A DNA stretch of 52,387 nucleotides from Levilactobacillus namurensis DSM 19117 (GTDB taxonomy: Bacteria; Bacillota; Bacilli; Lactobacillales; Lactobacillaceae). Positions 48,595-52,387 of this stretch are shown here, in pieces. Positions within the stretch are counted from its first letter, which is position 1. The number at the start of each line of letters is the position of its first letter. The DNA is taken from NCBI RefSeq assembly GCF_001434785.1, contig NZ_AZDT01000063.1:99206-151592 (forward strand). The letters are read 5' to 3'. The translations under genes were made by a program, and so were the position numbers. The notes below the pieces were generated by a model, which saw nothing but the letters and a program-made list of their open reading frames with translations, was not told the DNA's origin and did not search any database.

Positions 48595-50415
48595 TTACTT
48601 ATAGAGTGACGCCTGACTGTCCCATATTTTTCTAAAGTATAAAGAATTTCTAAGTAGGCTCTTCTTTGTTCCTACTCCCACAATTTTTCCACTTCTCAAT
48701 ACAATTATGGTACCCGCTAATCCCACTACACCAATACGATGGGTTATAAAAAGCGATGGTGTCTTACTTGAAAGCATTGCTACTTTCGAAAAAAATGAAA
48801 CTTCTTGTATTGGGTCCAACTTGGACGAAGGCTCATCTAGAATTTGATAAATTCCATTTTTATAATTTGACCGGGCTATTGCCATCTGCTGTTTCTGGCC
48901 ACCACTTGGCTGCAAATTACTTTCACCATACATTCCCACTAAAGAATTCTCATGGTTCGGCAAAGCAGATATCCAATCCTTAAGATTTTGATCAAAAATA
49001 GCACTTTTCATTTGCTCATGATTATAGTCATCTGATGCCGTAATATTCTCACCGATTGTGACATCAAAAATGCGAAAGTCTTGAAAAACGACTTTAAATA
49101 AGCCGAAGTACTCATCCGATTGGATTTCTCGTATATTCTGCCCGTTCCAAAAGATATTTCCTTTTGTTGGTCGCAATAACCCCAGCATCAATTTGACTAG
49201 CGTTGTCTTACCACTACCATTCTCACCAATAATTGCGCTAATTCCAGAAAGTTCAAAATTAAAAGATAGGTTATGAATAACTTCGTTACCAGAATTATAA
49301 CCAAAACTCACATGATCAAAACTAATAATATTGTGTTCTCTAATTACCGGATACTCTTCTCCGGAATCATCCTGTGAATCAAGAATCCTCTTTTCTTTCA
49401 AAATATCATTAACATATGCCATCTGATTTTGGAACCTCATAGTCCTTTGCCAAGTCGAAGCAATAGTCGCTACTGCAGCTGAAATTTGAACAACCCCTCC
49501 AAATAGAGTGTTCAATTGACCAACAGGTAAAAATCCCATACGAATTTTTAAAATAACCAGACTAAACATCCAAACAACAATATTCGATATCATCAAAGCG
49601 GCAATAATTTGGGAAATGTAATCATTCCAGACTAACTGATGATTAGTTTTTTTCTCCAGATTCCAAGAGTCCAAGTATCTTTTTTGTATTAGGCCAGCCG
49701 TCCCCCACGTTTTAACAGACTTCAGTATTTCATATTTATTAATTATGCTCATCAAAAAATAATTCATCTTACGCTCAAGGACCATTAATCTAGCAAACAA
49801 TGTAATGTTGCCATTGGTCAAGTGTCGAAATACCCTCAGTAACAACATCTCGAATATCAATAAAAAAGATAATGTAGTAAGCGTCGAAATTACCATTAAC
49901 GTCGATGAAAGAAAGCCAACTGAAGTTAGCCAAATCAAAAGCCCAAAACTGCCGAAGACAGTAACTAATCCACCGGTTAAGTTTTGAATTTGATGGCAAA
50001 ACACCACAATTCCCCCAGAATACCGAAACGAAGATTCACTCTTCATCATTTTACTAAAATATTCTGCCGTAACTAAAGATTGAAAGCTCACCCTTTCCCA
50101 AGCTTCATGGATTAAAATTCTTAACGTTTCGTTAGCCTTAACGGCACGTGTATTACTAATCTTCTGCATCAAGGACGATACAATATACAAAACAATCGAA
50201 ACAGAATACACGATCAAAACCATGGACTTTGCATGATATAATTTTCCCCTAACTATTGCATTTATAATGGCAGTATTTCCCAATACAATCACCAAGGGTA
50301 CAATAGCATTTATAATACTCATAATAACTGAAGCAGGTAAAGCAGCCTTATCAATATGCATAACAAGCCTTATTGTTTTTAATATATCGTCATAGTTTTT
50401 TCTTACCTTACCCAT
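48595..50415 (-). CDS. ABC exporter half-transporter (membrane plus ATPase)
   Basis: A 606-residue type-1 ABC exporter: about six membrane spans in residues 20-330 and an ATPase domain after about 365. Walker A is GENGSGKTT, the signature PSGGQKQQ in place of LSGGQ, Walker B YQILDEPSSKLDP with Ser-Lys where Thr-Ala is usual, and the switch His in FITHR. These changes suggest a partly degenerate site, as seen in heterodimeric exporters. I chose the ATG at 50415 with GCAGGTGAT upstream. It starts 2 bp after its partner's stop. The gene is AT-rich. Confidence 0.85.
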   Translation of the reverse strand: MGKVRKNYDDILKTIRLVMHIDKAALPASVIMSIINAIVPLVIVLGNTAIINAIVRGKLYHAKSMVLIVYSVSIVLYIVSSLMQKISNTRAVKANETLRILIHEAWERVSFQSLVTAEYFSKMMKSESSFRYSGGIVVFCHQIQNLTGGLVTVFGSFGLLIWLTSVGFLSSTLMVISTLTTLSFLLIFEMLLLRVFRHLTNGNITLFARLMVLERKMNYFLMSIINKYEILKSVKTWGTAGLIQKRYLDSWNLEKKTNHQLVWNDYISQIIAALMISNIVVWMFSLVILKIRMGFLPVGQLNTLFGGVVQISAAVATIASTWQRTMRFQNQMAYVNDILKEKRILDSQDDSGEEYPVIREHNIISFDHVSFGYNSGNEVIHNLSFNFELSGISAIIGENGSGKTTLVKLMLGLLRPTKGNIFWNGQNIREIQSDEYFGLFKVVFQDFRIFDVTIGENITASDDYNHEQMKSAIFDQNLKDWISALPNHENSLVGMYGESNLQPSGGQKQQMAIARSNYKNGIYQILDEPSSKLDPIQEVSFFSKVAMLSSKTPSLFITHRIGVVGLAGTIIVLRSGKIVGVGTKKSLLRNSLYFRKIWDSQASLYK

Positions 50416-50417
50416 TA

Positions 50418-52178
50418 TCAATCACCTGCAGTGTATAGCGAATGTTGCGCTTGCCACATCTTCCTATAAAGTTCGCAGTTTTCTAATAAATCGCTATGCA
50501 AACCTATTGCTATAATTTTCCCCTTGCTCATGACAACAATCTTTCCTTTTTTAACAAAAGAACCCAAACGATGCGTTACAAAAATTACAGTCTTTGTAGA
50601 CAGTTCGTTTTGAATTAGGCGATAGAAATTTTTTTCACTTATAGGATCTAACGCAGCCGTTGGTTCGTCTAGAATATTCAGATCTGCTTGTTTATAAAGA
50701 ACTCTGGCAAATAACAATCTTTGTTTCTGACCACCAGACACTAGTACACCATTTGAATTCAATTCATTTCCAAGGTAGGTCTCAATTCCATTTGGCAATG
50801 TATTGACGAATTCAAGTAAATGAACTTTGCGTAAAACTTCGTTTACCTTTTGATAATCCGTATTATTTAAGTCAGTACAGGAAATATTTTCTGCAATTGT
50901 AAAATGCAAAAGTACATCATCCTGAAATTGAACGGTCATATGTTTTTGCAATGACTTAGCATTAACTAATTTTAGATTAATTCCATTTAGTTTGACCGTT
51001 CCACTTGTTGGAACATAGAGGCCACTTAAGACCTTCACTAGAGATGATTTACCAGCACCGTTCTCTCCAACTACGATAATCTTGTCACCTTTATGAATTG
51101 ACAGACTAATAGACTTTAAGACGTCGTTGTTTCCAAGTTTTAAATAAACGTTATTAAGCGTTAACTGTTTAAAACGATTTATATTATTCTGTTTATCTTC
51201 AATGGACGTGTCTAATTTTGATTCAACAAATCTTCTAAAATTAGGCACAAAAGCTAAATTCTTATTAGTTAAGGTATACGCATTTCTTAAATTTCCAAAT
51301 TTTGTGTTCATTACCTGAATCGCAGTTAGAAAAAATATACAGTTAGATACTGTCAAGCTCTTATTATCGATCAAAAACAGTAACGTAAACATAATGCCAG
51401 CTAAATTAAATAATCGTTGTAATATATTAACAACAGCAAGAACCACAGAATAATTGCTTTGCCAACTAACTAAACGATTTGCTAATTCCTTTTGATATTG
51501 ATGAAGTAAAGAAGCCATTCCGAATATCCGAATATCTTTACCATTTTCGCGATCCATTAACGTTCTAGAAAAATATTCTTGATAACTCGTAATTTTATTT
51601 TGTTCATTCTTGTGATTTGAATACCATCTATTTCCTAAGCCTTGAATTAAATAGCCTAATACATTCAAAAGAAGTACTATAATTACCGGTCGGATACTAA
51701 GAAAACCCATTAATATTAATACGGAAATAATCTGTAATAAATACCTCAAGATTAATATAGTTTGATTAATTACTGCCTCAATACCAACGTTTGCACCGTT
51801 ATAAATGGATTCATAAGCTTGATCGATAATCATTTTCCCGTCAACAGAATCAATCTTCTTTTGAGGCCAACGAAAAATTTTATTTGAGAAGATTGGAACA
51901 TAGTCAAACCGAAAATCAAAAGCTACTTGTGCAATCTTTGCCTGAAAGTAAATTCCCACGACCCGGGTACCATAGATAATCAAACTTAAACTTCCTACTT
52001 ATGGCTAGAATAAATACTATACTGAATCTTCGTTGGCTAATCATACTGGCAGCATTGCTATTCCAATTATATACAATATGTCAGTAACTATTACTACTAC
52101 TAATAGGGAATAAAAGCTTCGAGAAACCTTCTTTAAAAAAATATTCAAAAGAAATTTCCAATCAACTATTCTCTTCAT
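50418..52178 (-). pseudogene. ABC exporter half-transporter with broken N-terminus
   Basis: Partner of the gene downstream. From about 51983 it is open for 521 codons: TM spans, Walker A GENGAGKSS, signature VSGGQKQRL, Walker B NILDEPTAALDP, switch His FVTHR. It lacks the first span or two. Upstream, an ATG at 52178 starts MKRIVDWKFLLNIFLKK and a hydrophobic helix, then meets TGA at 52041-52043 and three more stops before 51983. Between them another frame reads a helix-like SIVFILAI, which suggests two compensating indels. Translation might restart at the TTG at 51983 (GGAAG upstream), giving a truncated protein. Confidence 0.65.
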
Positions 52179-52241
52179 GACATCACTCTATTCAAGAATA
52201 AACTCTCGTATATACTTTTCTGACTTACTTTTTAAGAATGA

Positions 52242-52271
52242 ATAATATGCAACTCGTTTTAATGATTTCAA
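52242..52271 (-). promoter_or_regulatory. Promoter of the ABC exporter pair
   Basis: Minus-strand TTGAAA (52266-52271) and TATTAT (52242-52247) are 18 bp apart, about 65 bp before the ATG at 52178. Bases 52272-52387 are AT-rich and show no gene. Confidence 0.55.
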
Positions 52272-52387
52272 AAAAACCGAAAATTACAAGAACAAGTTAG
52301 CCGCTAGCCAAAACTTAACCAGATTATAGGTATCCTGAATTATTCACCAGAAACTCCAAAATCCCCATCAAACACATGATTCAAGTG

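Noticed and set aside
1-52387. tRNA, rRNA, phage or transposase genes
   Set aside because: I looked for tRNA-like T-arm sequences, rRNA blocks and transposase motifs and recognised none.

Overview
This 52 kb window looks like a chromosomal segment of an obligately heterofermentative lactic acid bacterium, most likely Levilactobacillus or a close relative in the Lactobacillaceae. The evidence is a full-length xylulose-5-P/fructose-6-P phosphoketolase, acetate kinase and a bifunctional aldehyde/alcohol dehydrogenase, three Apf-type cell-wall proteins, a short-chain dehydrogenase resembling the (R)-specific alcohol dehydrogenases of L. brevis and L. kefiri, and an orphan ferrochelatase. Most of the DNA is GC-rich with C/G at third codon positions. 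Four stretches are clearly AT-rich and look foreign or decaying: 11.8-12.2 kb, 13.6-13.9 kb, the secreted-protein gene at 33.3 kb (weakly so), and 48.2 kb to the right edge.

Layout. 0.6-6.5 kb: oligopeptide importer oppDFBCA. 7.3-9.9 kb: YtrA-type GntR regulator with an ABC-2 exporter, one permease frameshifted. 10-12.2 kb: universal stress protein, RluA-type pseudouridine synthase, small membrane protein. 12.5-13.2 kb: short-chain dehydrogenase. 13.9-18.6 kb: an Agr-type response regulator followed by three homologous sensor proteins. 19-23 kb: membrane protein, GreA paralogue, ferrochelatase-MntH pair, small membrane protein, DnaA-box cluster. 23.2-27 kb: phosphoketolase and a HutC-type regulator. 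27.2-28.5 kb: YbaK-type deacylase and a membrane protein with an HExxH motif. 28.6-31.5 kb: NAD cassette (NrtR-like regulator, NiaP-like transporter, NadC). 31.6-38 kb: DHA2 exporter, secreted protein, HD hydrolase/TetR pair, divergent ABC-2 exporter. 38-40 kb: ackA and thioredoxin. 40.1-42.6 kb: three Apf-type wall proteins. 43.4-48.1 kb: adhE and a membrane-anchored glycerophosphodiesterase. 48.6-52.2 kb: AT-rich ABC exporter pair whose upstream member has a broken N-terminus.

How the genes work together. xfp, ackA and adhE form the core of the heterolactic pathway: phosphoketolase makes acetyl-phosphate, which goes to acetate with ATP gain (AckA) or to ethanol with NADH reoxidation (AdhE). 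Visible sites fit this: a full-match cre overlapping the ackA -35 box, and two Rex-like palindromes in front of adhE. The NAD cassette, with a 25-bp palindrome just after the niaP promoter, supplies the cofactor.

The most unusual items are three. First, a sensor cluster divides kinase chemistry among homologues: the protein with intact ATP-binding motifs has Arg where the phospho-accepting His should be, while two downstream homologues keep the His but have lost the ATP-binding motifs. Second, an intergenic repeat of about 150 bp occurs in about ten full, degenerate or partial copies and can fold into a three-way junction; its arms differ in sequence between copies yet stay complementary. Third, seven DnaA-box-like sequences lie within 132 bp between two terminators. 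No tRNA, rRNA, CRISPR array, transposase or prophage gene was recognised.
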